Assembly (NCBI GenBank): GCA_022822855.1
Contig: JAJDYG010000012.1
Span: 45,020-109,019 of the forward strand
DNA: 64,000 nt
Reading direction: 5' to 3'
Source of the DNA: Dehalococcoidia bacterium
GTDB taxonomy: Bacteria > Chloroflexota > Dehalococcoidia > Bin125
Shown: positions 35,689 to 43,729 of the stretch, in pieces
Position numbering within the stretch: the first letter of the stretch is position 1
Layout: the number at the start of each line of letters is the position of its first letter
Made by a program: the position numbers and the translations under genes
Notes under the pieces: generated by a model
Seen by the model: the letters and a program-made list of their open reading frames with translations, nothing else
Databases searched by the model: none
What the model was told of the DNA's origin: nothing

Positions 35689-36240
35689 TTACTCCTCGCG
35701 GCTGGGAAGATTGATCGAGTTCGTGTCTTCGAGTGGACGCTGCATCCAGAGCGCGTCCGGGGCGACTCCGCTGGGCCAATCGGTCTGGTTGACCGGTACG
35801 GACCTCAAGGGCGTGTAGCCCAAGCGTAGCCAGAAGTAGAGCGCCACTCCATTGTCCGGCGGGAGCGGGGTGAGCGCGACGCGTGCGCCGAGAGCTTGGG
35901 CGGCGCGCTCGAGAAGGGGGACCGAAGCGCCACCATAGCCGTATGCCCGCCAGCGCGCGTCAATCGCCAACCAGGTCCAGACCAGGGCCCGACCACTGGC
36001 GGGGTCGTTCAATCCCGTGAGCTTGCCGCACAGCGCCCCGACGATCTCGCCGTCGCCGAGAATCCACCAGCCCTGGTCGCCTTCATCGAGTCGATCCTGG
36101 AGCCGGCAGGGGGCGGCGCGGCCGGCGATCGCCTGCGCTGCCTCGTCCAGCCACCCGGCTTCGAGGACTTGTCCGTCGAAGCGACGGAGGCGGGCACGTT
36201 CGCCCTCAACCGCGCCGGGCCAATCGATTCCCGTGGTCAT
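35689..36240 (-). CDS. GNAT-family acetyltransferase
   Basis: A 183-residue N-acetyltransferase. The acetyl-CoA-binding motif A is seen as WLAIDARWRAYGYGGASVPLLERAAQ, and motif B as NGVALYFWLRLGYTPL. The pantetheine loop reads RAYGYGG rather than the usual RxxGxG/A, still compatible with CoA binding. The substrate is unknown. The start overlaps the DinG stop by 4 bp. Confidence 0.82.
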   Translation of the reverse strand: MTTGIDWPGAVEGERARLRRFDGQVLEAGWLDEAAQAIAGRAAPCRLQDRLDEGDQGWWILGDGEIVGALCGKLTGLNDPASGRALVWTWLAIDARWRAYGYGGASVPLLERAAQALGARVALTPLPPDNGVALYFWLRLGYTPLRSVPVNQTDWPSGVAPDALWMQRPLEDTNSINLPSREE

Positions 36241-39020
36241 GGCGAATCACCGATTGGCGGGAGAAACGAGCGCAAGTCTTCGGCGACGGCGTTGACCGGC
36301 TTGCGAATCACGGGGGCGGGCGGAAGGGCGTCGAGAAAAAAACGACCGTATCGGCGATTCACGATCCGGCCGTCCAGGATCACGGCAGCGCCGAGATCGG
36401 ACTGGGTGCGAATCAGGCGGCCGATTCCCTGGCGGAACTGCAGCACGGCGGCGGGCAGTGAGAACTCCATGAACTCGTTGTCGTACTGCTCACCGCGCGC
36501 CTTGAGGACGGGATCATTGGGCGGTGCAAAGGGCAGGCGGGTCATGATCAGCAGCGAGAGCGCATCACCGGGGATGTCGACCCCGGTCCAGAGGGCCGCG
36601 ACGCCGAAGACCACCGATTTCGGATCGGCCCTGAGCGCCTCGATCACGGCGGTGGCGGAACCATCTCTCCCTTGCCTGAGCAGCACGAGGCCGGCTCGCT
36701 CAATGTCCTTGCTGATTCTCCTGGTCACCTGGTTCATCGCGCTGTACGAGCGGAACAGGACCATCGTCCGCCCACCGGCTGCGATCGCCATGGTCTTGAT
36801 GGCGCCGGCGACCGCGTCATGGTGCTCGTGGTCGTCGGCGTCGACCATGTCGTCAGGCAGGTAAATCCGGCAGCGGTTCTCATAATCGAAGGGTGAGCCG
36901 TACTGCGCCTCGGCCGCGTCTTCGATGCCAAGACGCTCTCGCAGGTAGGAGAAATCGGCGTGTTCCTGGGCGCTGGTCGCCAGGGTTGCGCCGGTCAAGA
37001 CCGCCGCGTGACGTTCGGTCCAGAGCGGTTTGAGCTGCGCAGCCACGCTGAGCGGCGCAGCATGGACGCTGGCCGCGCCTGTTTTGCGGTTCTCTCTCGA
37101 GGCCCAGGCGATCTCCTCGCTCGAGTACTCGGTGATGGAGCGGGCCAGGTTTCGCGTCCGCTCGACCAGGTCGGCGAGCACGATCTGCGCGTCATTGGCC
37201 AGCGACTGCATCTCGCGTTCTTCGTCGCCTCGCAGCTCGCGCGCTTTCGACGAGGATTCTCTGGCGATCTCTTCGACCTCGGCCGAGACCTGGCCGAGGC
37301 CGGACTGGGTTTCCTCCCAGATCTCTTCCAGCGCCGACCAGGCCCGGGAGTTTCGCGCGCCTTGACTGAGCGTGACTCGATCCTCGTTGCCCCGCTGATC
37401 GTTGGAGTACTCGGAAACGAAGGAACCGATCCGGTCGAACAGCACTGTCAGGGTTTGTTCGGCAACCGCCGCTCTCTGACCCAGACGCTGCGATTCCGCC
37501 TCAAGTCCCTGTCGTTCCGCCTGACGGACGAGTGAGTCGGGGCCCTGGACACAGCGCTGGATCGCCTCCTGGATCCAGGATTCGTTCATTTCCAGCGACA
37601 GTTGGTCGGTTGCGACATCTTCCAGGGCGTGAGACTCGTCGATGATCACGACGGCGGCCTCGGGCATGGTGACAGCCCCGCTCGCCAGGGCTCGGACGAG
37701 GAGCGCGTGATTGGCGATGACGATGTGAGAACTGGCGGCCTGTCGTTGGACCCGGAGCAGGAAGCAGGTGCCGTTCATCGCGTATTCGCAGTTGCGGTCG
37801 GAGAGGCAGCCGGTGTCACGCGCGGAGAACTTCTCCCATTGGCGCAGCATCGGCACCGGGAGCCTCAACTCCGCGCGGTCGCCCCGGCCGGTCGTTGAGC
37901 GCCAGACGGACGCCCGGGCGAGCAGCAGCGGGTCCTCCCAATCGGCGGCCCGCCGCAGTTCGCGATCGAGCTTCTGCTGGCAGAGATAGTTGTCACGTCC
38001 CTTGACCACCGTGGACTTGAGCGCTTGCGCGGCTTCTGCGGAGACGCCCGCAATCAACTGGCGCGCGAACTCGACATCCTTGCCTTCGAGTTGCTGTTGC
38101 AGATTGATGGTGTGGGTGCTGACGACCACGGAGTTGCTCGTCTTGAGCGCCCAGAGCGCCGCGGGGACCAGATAGGCCAGCGACTTACCGGTGCCGGTGC
38201 CGGCCTCGACAATCAGCGTTCCTCCGTGCTGGAGGGCTTCGGCGACGTCGCGGGCCATATCGAGCTGCTCGGTGCGCTGCTCGAAGTCCCGATCGGAGAT
38301 CGACGCGAACGCCTGAGCCGTCAGCTCGGCCAGAGATCCCGGGGGCAGCTCGACCGGTTCAAGCGGGCGAGGAAACGCCCTCGACTCGCTGGTCCTGGGA
38401 GATGCGACCCTCGGCGTGTCCAGCGACCACTCGCGCAGGACGCGGCCCGGGCCCCAGAACAGATTGCCCGTCGCGGCCACTTCGCCGAGAGCGTCCCTGG
38501 CGTCGAGCGGCAAATCCTGGAAGCGCGACCTGAGCCGCAGGAACAGTTGCCGGGCCGCCTCGGCGTCGGCGAGCGCCCGGTGGCCACCCTGCAGTTCGAC
38601 GCCATAGCGGAGACAGAGATCTCCCAGCCGATGCGATGCAGCAGCAGGGTCGACGACCTGAGCGAGTGGAAGCGTGTCGATCGAGGGACTGGCCGATGCA
38701 ATCCCCTGGGCTTCGAGGAATTGCTCGTCGAACTGGACGTTGTGACCGATCAAGGTCGCGCCATCCAGCAATCCTCGCACCTGTTCATCAATCTCCGACC
38801 AGGCAGGCGCATCCTCCAGCATCGATGGCGTGATGCCCGTCATCCGTTGGACTCGCAGCGGCGGGGGTTCCAACGGGCGAACCAACGAGCTCCAGCGCTC
38901 CAGCACGCGGTCGGGAGTGCAGCGGATTATGCCGACCTCAATGATCTCGTCGAAACCGGGCTTGAGACCGGTCATCTCGAGGTCGACGGCGGCGTAGATT
39001 CGATCGGTCACGCCGGACAC
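36237..39020 (-). CDS. dinG: DnaQ-DinG fusion: 3'-5' exonuclease and XPD-like helicase
   Basis: A 927-residue two-enzyme fusion. Residues 1-175 are a DEDDh exonuclease (VDLEMTGL, GHNVQFDEQFL, HRALADAEAA, all acidic positions present). Residues about 245-920 are an SF2 XPD/DinG helicase: Walker A EAGTGTGKSLAYL, DEAH-type IDESHALEDVA, and four cysteines for a 4Fe-4S cluster (YLCQQK, then TGCLSDRNCEYAMNGTC). The C-terminal helicase motifs include FGVAALWTGVDIPG and QGIGRLIR. Proteobacterial DinG lacks the exonuclease; Firmicutes-type DinG has it but usually lacks the cluster. Having both is informative. It acts on R-loops or damaged replication forks. Confidence 0.94.
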   Translation of the reverse strand: MSGVTDRIYAAVDLEMTGLKPGFDEIIEVGIIRCTPDRVLERWSSLVRPLEPPPLRVQRMTGITPSMLEDAPAWSEIDEQVRGLLDGATLIGHNVQFDEQFLEAQGIASASPSIDTLPLAQVVDPAAASHRLGDLCLRYGVELQGGHRALADAEAARQLFLRLRSRFQDLPLDARDALGEVAATGNLFWGPGRVLREWSLDTPRVASPRTSESRAFPRPLEPVELPPGSLAELTAQAFASISDRDFEQRTEQLDMARDVAEALQHGGTLIVEAGTGTGKSLAYLVPAALWALKTSNSVVVSTHTINLQQQLEGKDVEFARQLIAGVSAEAAQALKSTVVKGRDNYLCQQKLDRELRRAADWEDPLLLARASVWRSTTGRGDRAELRLPVPMLRQWEKFSARDTGCLSDRNCEYAMNGTCFLLRVQRQAASSHIVIANHALLVRALASGAVTMPEAAVVIIDESHALEDVATDQLSLEMNESWIQEAIQRCVQGPDSLVRQAERQGLEAESQRLGQRAAVAEQTLTVLFDRIGSFVSEYSNDQRGNEDRVTLSQGARNSRAWSALEEIWEETQSGLGQVSAEVEEIARESSSKARELRGDEEREMQSLANDAQIVLADLVERTRNLARSITEYSSEEIAWASRENRKTGAASVHAAPLSVAAQLKPLWTERHAAVLTGATLATSAQEHADFSYLRERLGIEDAAEAQYGSPFDYENRCRIYLPDDMVDADDHEHHDAVAGAIKTMAIAAGGRTMVLFRSYSAMNQVTRRISKDIERAGLVLLRQGRDGSATAVIEALRADPKSVVFGVAALWTGVDIPGDALSLLIMTRLPFAPPNDPVLKARGEQYDNEFMEFSLPAAVLQFRQGIGRLIRTQSDLGAAVILDGRIVNRRYGRFFLDALPPAPVIRKPVNAVAEDLRSFLPPIGDSP

Positions 39021-39481
39021 CAGCGATCAGCGTCCTCGGCGTTGGAGCCCCGGGACCTTTGGACGCTCGGACCGAATTCGATCTCCCTGACAGATCGATT
39101 GCCAAGCATGTTCGGCCAAACGGAATAACTCGGTCGTTCAGCCCGGTCTTTCAGCTCTTCTGCGAAATTTTTTTTCGGGTCGCGATCAACCACGATCTTC
39201 AGTGTTTTACGGGAGATCGGGCGCTGAAGACCTTCAGGTTTTTTCAGGTTTTTTTCAGGTTCTTTCGGGGCCGCGTGTTCGGATTTGTTCGGATCTGTTC
39301 GGGAGCGTTCGTCGTCCATCCGAACACCGTTGGGCAGCATCGCCCGTCGCGAGGCATGGGTCACGAGAGAACGGACTGAGACTTGGAGCACTCCGACCGC
39401 CTTCCCTGCAGCGCTCATCCGTTCTTATCTTAGCCCGAATCGTGCGGTCGATGAGTTGGCCAGGGAACTGCGGCGTCTGAG
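39021..39481 (+). other. 461-bp intergenic region with Family B repeat
   Basis: This separates the PHP gene (upstream in minus-strand transcription) from the dinG start. It holds one decamer/hairpin element on the minus strand (39190-39310). A minus-strand open frame through it simply translates the decamers and has no ribosome-binding site, so no gene is called. The dinG promoter is expected at its left end, but none was convincing. Confidence 0.7.
39190..39310 (-). repeat. Family B element, single complete copy
   Basis: Read on the minus strand: four GAAC copies at exact 10-bp spacing (plus-strand GTTC ending at 39310, 39300, 39290, 39280), then three CCTGAA copies (39233-39259), then the hairpin CGATCTCC / GAAGATCG (39219-39193) around the 11-nt loop CGTAAAACACT. 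This copy shows the full order of modules most clearly. Confidence 0.8.
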
Positions 39482-40213
39482 TCAGGGCGCCTCGTCGTCG
39501 GCGCAGGGACCGAACGGGCGGAACTCTCCGATGTTGAGTCCGTCATAGCAAACCGTTGCTCCGTCGTGGAGGAGCTGGACCGTCTGCTCGCGGCAGGTCA
39601 ACGGCTCGGGGAAGACGGTGGTGTAGCTGCCGATACCGGAGGTGGAATGGGCGTCGGAGCCGCCGGTCACCGGCTTGTCGAGAATGCGGGCGACCTCGAG
39701 CGCGAACAGGTTCTCGCGCCGCGTGTTGCCGCCGTTGCCGACTTCGATGCCGTGGACGACCTGGAAGACGTGCATTCGCTCGGCCGCCTCATCGGGCGTC
39801 ATGGTGAAGGGCTCTTCGCCTCGACGGCGGAAGGTGACGGGATCGAAGAAGTGGCGGAACGGGTGCGCGACCGACATGAATGCGCCGATCTCGTCGCAGA
39901 CCTCGCGCAGCCGCTCGGCGGAGCGGATGCCGGAGTAGTACTGGTCGATACCGAAGACGATGATGTGGCCGAGGTCGGTCGAGACTTCCATCCCCTGGTT
40001 GAGGTAGATGCCCGCCTCGTTCATGGCTTCGGTGTAGTTGTTCCAGTCGTAGCGTTCCCAGACGCGATCGTGCTCGGTCAGGTTGACCCCGGTGAGGCCA
40101 ATCCGGTTGGCTTCCTCCAGGAGTTCATCAGGCTGCAGGGCGGAATCGGCTGCGCCGCGAACGGTGTGAATGTGAGCGTCCAGAATCGTGCCGGGCATCG
40201 ACTGAGGATCCAC
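39482..40213 (-). CDS. PHP-domain metal-dependent phosphoesterase
   Basis: A PHP-superfamily protein of about 243 residues. Metal-binding motifs: DAHIHT, NLTEHDRVW, the glutamate in GMEVSTD, SVAHPFRHF and TGGSDAHS. Such enzymes hydrolyse phosphoesters (3',5'-oligonucleotides or histidinol phosphate, for example); the substrate here is unknown. The GTG at 40213 is used because GGAG lies 5 bp upstream. A TTG at 40249 or an ATG at 40198 are alternatives, and none changes the domain. It follows the small membrane protein and ispE on the same strand. Confidence 0.86.
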   Translation of the reverse strand: MDPQSMPGTILDAHIHTVRGAADSALQPDELLEEANRIGLTGVNLTEHDRVWERYDWNNYTEAMNEAGIYLNQGMEVSTDLGHIIVFGIDQYYSGIRSAERLREVCDEIGAFMSVAHPFRHFFDPVTFRRRGEEPFTMTPDEAAERMHVFQVVHGIEVGNGGNTRRENLFALEVARILDKPVTGGSDAHSTSGIGSYTTVFPEPLTCREQTVQLLHDGATVCYDGLNIGEFRPFGPCADDEAP

Positions 40214-40297
40214 GGGGTCTCCAGCTCCAGGGGCGAAGGGGTTGCTCAACTGAGTATAGGCACCGACCTGGCTGAGCCTGTGCCATCCAAGTTGCCG

Positions 40298-40717
40298 TCA
40301 GGCGGCGGCCAGATGGGGCAGCATCCATCCGTAGCAGCCTGCGGCGAGCAAGCCAACCAGGGCGAACCGCCGCCAGAGCCAGGCCTGCCAGACGACCGCG
40401 CCGAGGACGAGTACGGCGATGCAGACGATGACTCCGAGTGTGAATTGCCAGGACGGACTACCGAGTCCGGCCGAGCCGCCGTCGGCGACATTGAGCAAGA
40501 CGACGCCGAGCAGGAGACCCAGCACCGCGCAACCTGCCTGGGCGACCAGGGCTGCGCCCAGGCTGACCATCACCCAGTTGGATGGGTCGGGGAACTGACG
40601 ACGCAACCAGTTGGTCGTAGGCACGGAGACGAGCAGCGGCCCGAAGATGCCCAGACCGAGCACGCCGACCGCGGCGCCGGCGACGAATCCCGAGAACAAT
40701 GCCGCGACCGCTTCCAT
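40298..40717 (-). CDS. Small integral membrane protein
   Basis: A 139-residue protein with four predicted transmembrane helices (about 5-30, 49-77, 90-112 and 114-136), Gly/Ala/Val rich with no charged motif inside the membrane. The second loop contains PTTNWLRRQFPDPSNW. Family unrecognised. Its ATG is 2 bp from the ispE stop, so it is translationally linked to ispE, but no isoprenoid role can be inferred from that alone. Confidence 0.7.
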   Translation of the reverse strand: MEAVAALFSGFVAGAAVGVLGLGIFGPLLVSVPTTNWLRRQFPDPSNWVMVSLGAALVAQAGCAVLGLLLGVVLLNVADGGSAGLGSPSWQFTLGVIVCIAVLVLGAVVWQAWLWRRFALVGLLAAGCYGWMLPHLAAA

Positions 40718-40719
40718 GC

Positions 40720-41661
40720 TCAGACGGCTCGAATCGCGGTGGCTTCTTCTCGGGCGAGCGGCCGGGCCACGTAGGTGAAGCCGAAGGGGTCGCGCAGATG
40801 CTCGGCAGCGAGGTCGGCGACGTCGGGCCGGAGGATCGCGAAGAGGGTCGGTCCGGCGCCGGCGAGGAGCGGGGTGACGGGCTCAACTCCGAATTCGATT
40901 GAAGCGTTGGCCACCGCTGTTCCCATTCTGCGCCAGGCGTTGGCGAGTCCTTGCATGACCTCGCGGGCGGGCCGATCGAAGGAGTTGACGCAATCGTTCT
41001 GCGTCGGGGGTGTTCCGCTGGTCATGGTTCGCAGCAGCGACTCGGTCGCGGCTCCGGGACGAAAGTCGGACGAACGCAGGGACCGGTACATCGTCGCCGT
41101 CTTGGCGGCCGGGACGGGAATCTCGGGTCGGTGGAGCAAGACAGCCCAATCGATTGTCGGGTCCGAGCGCGAGGTCAGTGGCGCTACGCGTTCTCCTCGA
41201 CCGGCCATCCGGACTGGGCCACCGAGCAGACAGACCGGAACGTCGGAGCCGATTTCGGCTCCAATGTGTCGAAGGTCGTCGTCGGACAGGGGCAGGTCCC
41301 AGGCTCTTCGCGCGAGGCGGAGGAATGCGGCTGCGTCGGTCGAACCCCCGCCGAGCCCGCTGGTCACCGGGATGCGCTTGACGACCTCGACGCTACCCGC
41401 GCCAGGGATGGGACAACGCTGCTCGAGCGTCGACCAGGCTCTGGCGATGATGTCGTCCGATGTTTCGATGGATACCGGCCGGCCGGAGGGATCGCGGTAG
41501 TTGATCGAGCGTTGACCGTCGGCGGGCGTCAGGCGGATGTCATCGACGAGATCGAGCGAGACGGCCACGGAGGCGAGGTCGTGGAATCCGTCCTCGCGTT
41601 TGCCGATCACCTCCAGCGTGAGGTTGAGTTTGGCGGCTCCGACGGTGGTCCAGGTTGTCAT
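40720..41661 (-). CDS. ispE: 4-diphosphocytidyl-2-C-methyl-D-erythritol kinase
   Basis: A 313-residue GHMP kinase of the MEP isoprenoid pathway, phosphorylating CDP-methylerythritol. The N-terminal AAKLNLTLEVIGKREDGFHDL is characteristic of IspE. The ATP-binding glycine loop is PVTSGLGGGSTDAAAFLRL, with GSDVPVCLLGG following and the C-terminal AGAGPTLFAIL. The ATG overlaps the rsmA stop by 4 bp; the rsmA-ispE order is common in bacteria. Other MEP genes are not in the window. Confidence 0.95.
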   Translation of the reverse strand: MTTWTTVGAAKLNLTLEVIGKREDGFHDLASVAVSLDLVDDIRLTPADGQRSINYRDPSGRPVSIETSDDIIARAWSTLEQRCPIPGAGSVEVVKRIPVTSGLGGGSTDAAAFLRLARRAWDLPLSDDDLRHIGAEIGSDVPVCLLGGPVRMAGRGERVAPLTSRSDPTIDWAVLLHRPEIPVPAAKTATMYRSLRSSDFRPGAATESLLRTMTSGTPPTQNDCVNSFDRPAREVMQGLANAWRRMGTAVANASIEFGVEPVTPLLAGAGPTLFAILRPDVADLAAEHLRDPFGFTYVARPLAREEATAIRAV

Positions 41662-42512
41662 GCGGACTGGCAGGGCTGTTCGTTGATGTGCTCATCGCGC
41701 CACTCCTCGCGCCAGCGGGCGAGACGGGCCCATTCGTCGAGCGTCAATGTGCCAGGGCGGCGCGATGGATCGATGTCGCAGGCGTCGAGCCACTGGACTG
41801 CGCCATCGGGCGGCAGCCAGACTCCCTGGGCCAGAGCGTTATGTAACTGTTTGCGCGGGCTGCGGAAGCCTCCTCGGACGACTTCGAAGAAGCGCTCCGG
41901 GCTGGGCACGTCGACCGCCGGTTGCTCTCGAACCTTCAGCATGACTACCGCCGAACGGACCTGCGGCGGCGGATCGAATGCTTCGCGCTCGACGGTGAAG
42001 AGGAGCTCGCTCTCCGCGTAGAACTGGACCGACACGCCCATCAGCGAGAGTTTGCCCGGTCGGGCGCTGACGCGCTGGGCGACCTCGTGCTGGATCATGA
42101 TCAGCATCCAGCGCGGTCGGTGCGTCTCCTCTTCGAGGAACTTGCGGAAGATCGGCGCCGTGATCGCATAGGGCAGATTTCCGACCAGTCCGTAGGGCGG
42201 TTGCGCGGCGACGGTGGCGAGGGCTTCGTCGGGCGCGGTGTCCAGCACATCTTGCTCGATAATGACGGCGGAGTTGTCGAGTCCGTTGGTTGCCAAACGT
42301 CTGCGAGCTCGGTAGGCCATTCCTTCATCGAGTTCGATTGACACGAGCGGTCTGCCGAGTTCGGCGAGGCGTTGGGTGAGGATGCCGTCGCCGGCTCCGA
42401 CCTCGAGGATTGGCTGCGGGTCGGCAGGAACGGCCTCGATGATTCGATCAAGCACACGCTCGTCGCGCAGCAGGTGCTGGCCCAGGCGGGCGCGCCGTCG
42501 TCGCCCGCTCAT
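41658..42512 (-). CDS. rsmA: 16S rRNA dimethyladenosine transferase
   Basis: A KsgA/RsmA methyltransferase of about 284 residues, which dimethylates two adenines at the 3' end of 16S rRNA. The SAM site is ILEVGAGDGILTQRLAE. The catalytic NLPY is in LVGNLPYAITAPIF, preceded by GQHLLRD near the start. The C-terminal helical domain is normal. The ATG at 42512 fits the family start. A GTG at 42566 would add 18 residues that do not look conserved. It lies about 100 bp downstream of the SRP RNA, on the same strand. Confidence 0.95.
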   Translation of the reverse strand: MSGRRRRARLGQHLLRDERVLDRIIEAVPADPQPILEVGAGDGILTQRLAELGRPLVSIELDEGMAYRARRRLATNGLDNSAVIIEQDVLDTAPDEALATVAAQPPYGLVGNLPYAITAPIFRKFLEEETHRPRWMLIMIQHEVAQRVSARPGKLSLMGVSVQFYAESELLFTVEREAFDPPPQVRSAVVMLKVREQPAVDVPSPERFFEVVRGGFRSPRKQLHNALAQGVWLPPDGAVQWLDACDIDPSRRPGTLTLDEWARLARWREEWRDEHINEQPCQSA

Positions 42513-42608
42513 CGTGTTGCTCGCGGTGACGGAGATGCAGGGTGAGTCAGAGGTGTGGTCGTGCACCCAAGGTCGAACGCCAACATGAGCTTGCCTTCGC
42601 TAGCCGGC

Positions 42609-42711
42609 TCTGCCCAGGCACTCCCGCGTCACCCGACCGAACAACCGCTTACCGCTGCTTCCTCTCGGACCTGACGGGGTTCACGGCGGGCCGCCGCGCG
42701 GGACCCAGGCT
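42609..42711 (-). ncRNA. ffs: Signal recognition particle RNA (4.5S type)
   Basis: Read on the minus strand, the core is GAACCCCGTCAGGTCCGAGA then GGAAGCAGCGGTAAGC, the conserved SRP domain IV with a GAGA (GNRA) tetraloop closed by CC/GG and the asymmetric GAAGCAGC side. Outer stems pair CCCGCG with CGCGGG. The ends were set by pairing and are good to a few bases. The short bacterial form lacks the Alu domain. It forms SRP with Ffh and docks on FtsY (27480). Confidence 0.92.
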
Positions 42712-42898
42712 TCATCACTGCTTGGCGTCGGTAGTTCTCATGTCGCCGCCCTCAACTCAGGAGTTCAACCCCGCTAGAGCGGATTGCGGGTACAGGGCAC
42801 CGCTAGCTCCCCATCTAGCACGACCATCCATAACTCTACCATCGCCCTGGGCCTGCTCACATTGGCGGTGAGAACCCACAGCAGGTACTTCCCCTACC

Positions 42899-42940
42899 GA
42901 TGCCCCGTGCTTGACACGGGGCCCAGAGCACCCAACTCCG
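42899..42940 (+). repeat. Family A extragenic palindrome, simple copy
   Basis: A perfect stem GCCCCGTG (42902-42909) with CACGGGGC (42915-42922) around the loop CTTGA. It is followed by the shared tail CCAGAGCACCCAA and a weaker GCAACACC segment also seen in the 63.2-63.85 kb array. Here the loop is not occupied by a second stem. Confidence 0.8.
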
Positions 42941-43280
42941 ACAGCGCAACACCGTCCCTCTCAGCAACAACCCCCGCGCTCGTCTATGCCGCCTCCGAAT
43001 TCAACGCACACACAAACACCAGCCACGCGATCCGCACCGTCGTCACTCCCACAACAGATTTGCGTGCAACCCTCGCACTCAACTTCGTGCTACATTCATC
43101 TAAGAACGGATATTCGTCATGCCAATCGACCAACCGGACGCGACCTGGGCTTCGAGAAGTCGAGGGCTACCTGTGGCTTGGCTCGACAGCAGCCTGGCAG
43201 GGCCACGCGCCACTGGACGCAGCCGAACAAGATCGAACAGGTCCCAACCAGTTCCGGCAAGACGCTCGGCCGCCGTACCC

Positions 43281-43551
43281 GTTCAGCCCGACCGAACATG
43301 GTTGAACAAACCTGAACAACCTGAACACGCCATCCCTGGTAAAACGCTGAAGATCATGGCCTCACAGCCCCGTAACTTTTTCCTCCCTGAACATCCGATC
43401 ACGCCCGACGAACTCGTTCAGGCCGACCGAACATGGTTGAACAAACCTGAACAACCTGAACACGCCATCCCTGGTAGAAGCACTGGAGATCATGGCCTCA
43501 CAGCCCCGTAACTTTCTTCTCGCTGAACGTCCGATCACGCCCGACGAACTC
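43281..43551 (+). repeat. 135-bp tandem duplication carrying Family B decamers
   Basis: Two copies (starting at GTTCAG, 43281 and 43416; period 135, second copy 136) that are nearly identical. Each has GAAC at 10-bp steps (43294, 43304, 43314, 43323 and 43429, 43439, 43449, 43458), then a hairpin relative with GGTAAAACGCTGAAGATC, or in copy two GGTAGAAGCACTGGAGATC, then CTCACAGCCCCGTAACTTT. The difference between copies is concentrated in the hairpin loop. Confidence 0.85.
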
Positions 43552-43570
43552 GTTCAGGCCGCCCAGATAG

Positions 43571-43630
43571 GACTAGACAGGACTGGACAGGATGAGACGG
43601 GACTGAACAGAACTGAACGAACCTGACCGC
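43571..43630 (+). repeat. Six imperfect decamers (GACTGRACAG)
   Basis: Six consecutive 10-bp units: GACTAGACAG, GACTGGACAG, GATGAGACGG, GACTGAACAG, AACTGAACGA, ACCTGACCGC. They end about 100 bp before the gene at 43730. The 10-bp period matches one DNA turn. Confidence 0.8.
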
Positions 43631-43729
43631 CTTGACCAGCCCCGGCCGGCCCTGCGCTGACAGCGCGGTAAACTCAGGAGTGGTCTATCCCGTTGACCTG
43701 AGGCGCGTAGCGCAGCGAAGGAGCAGCCA

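Larger units (their letters stand above)
42713..43729 (+). other. About 1-kb intergenic region rich in repeats
   Basis: This divergent gap lies between ffs (minus) and the gene at 43730 (plus). It contains a simple Family A palindrome (42902), a 135-bp tandem duplication of the decamer element (43281-43551) and an array of six decamers (43571-43630). Two to three open frames of 130-170 codons cross it, but they translate repeats in different frames and lack start signals, so no gene is called. Confidence 0.7.

Noticed and set aside
39008..39418. Minus-strand open frame of 136 codons
   Set aside because: It translates the decamer and hairpin repeats (RTDPNKSEH...KEPEKNLKKPE) with no ribosome-binding site; similar frames appear at every copy of the repeat.
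42784..43511. Open frames of 130-173 codons in the ffs-43730 gap
   Set aside because: They lie in different frames over repeats, with no start signal and no protein-like composition.
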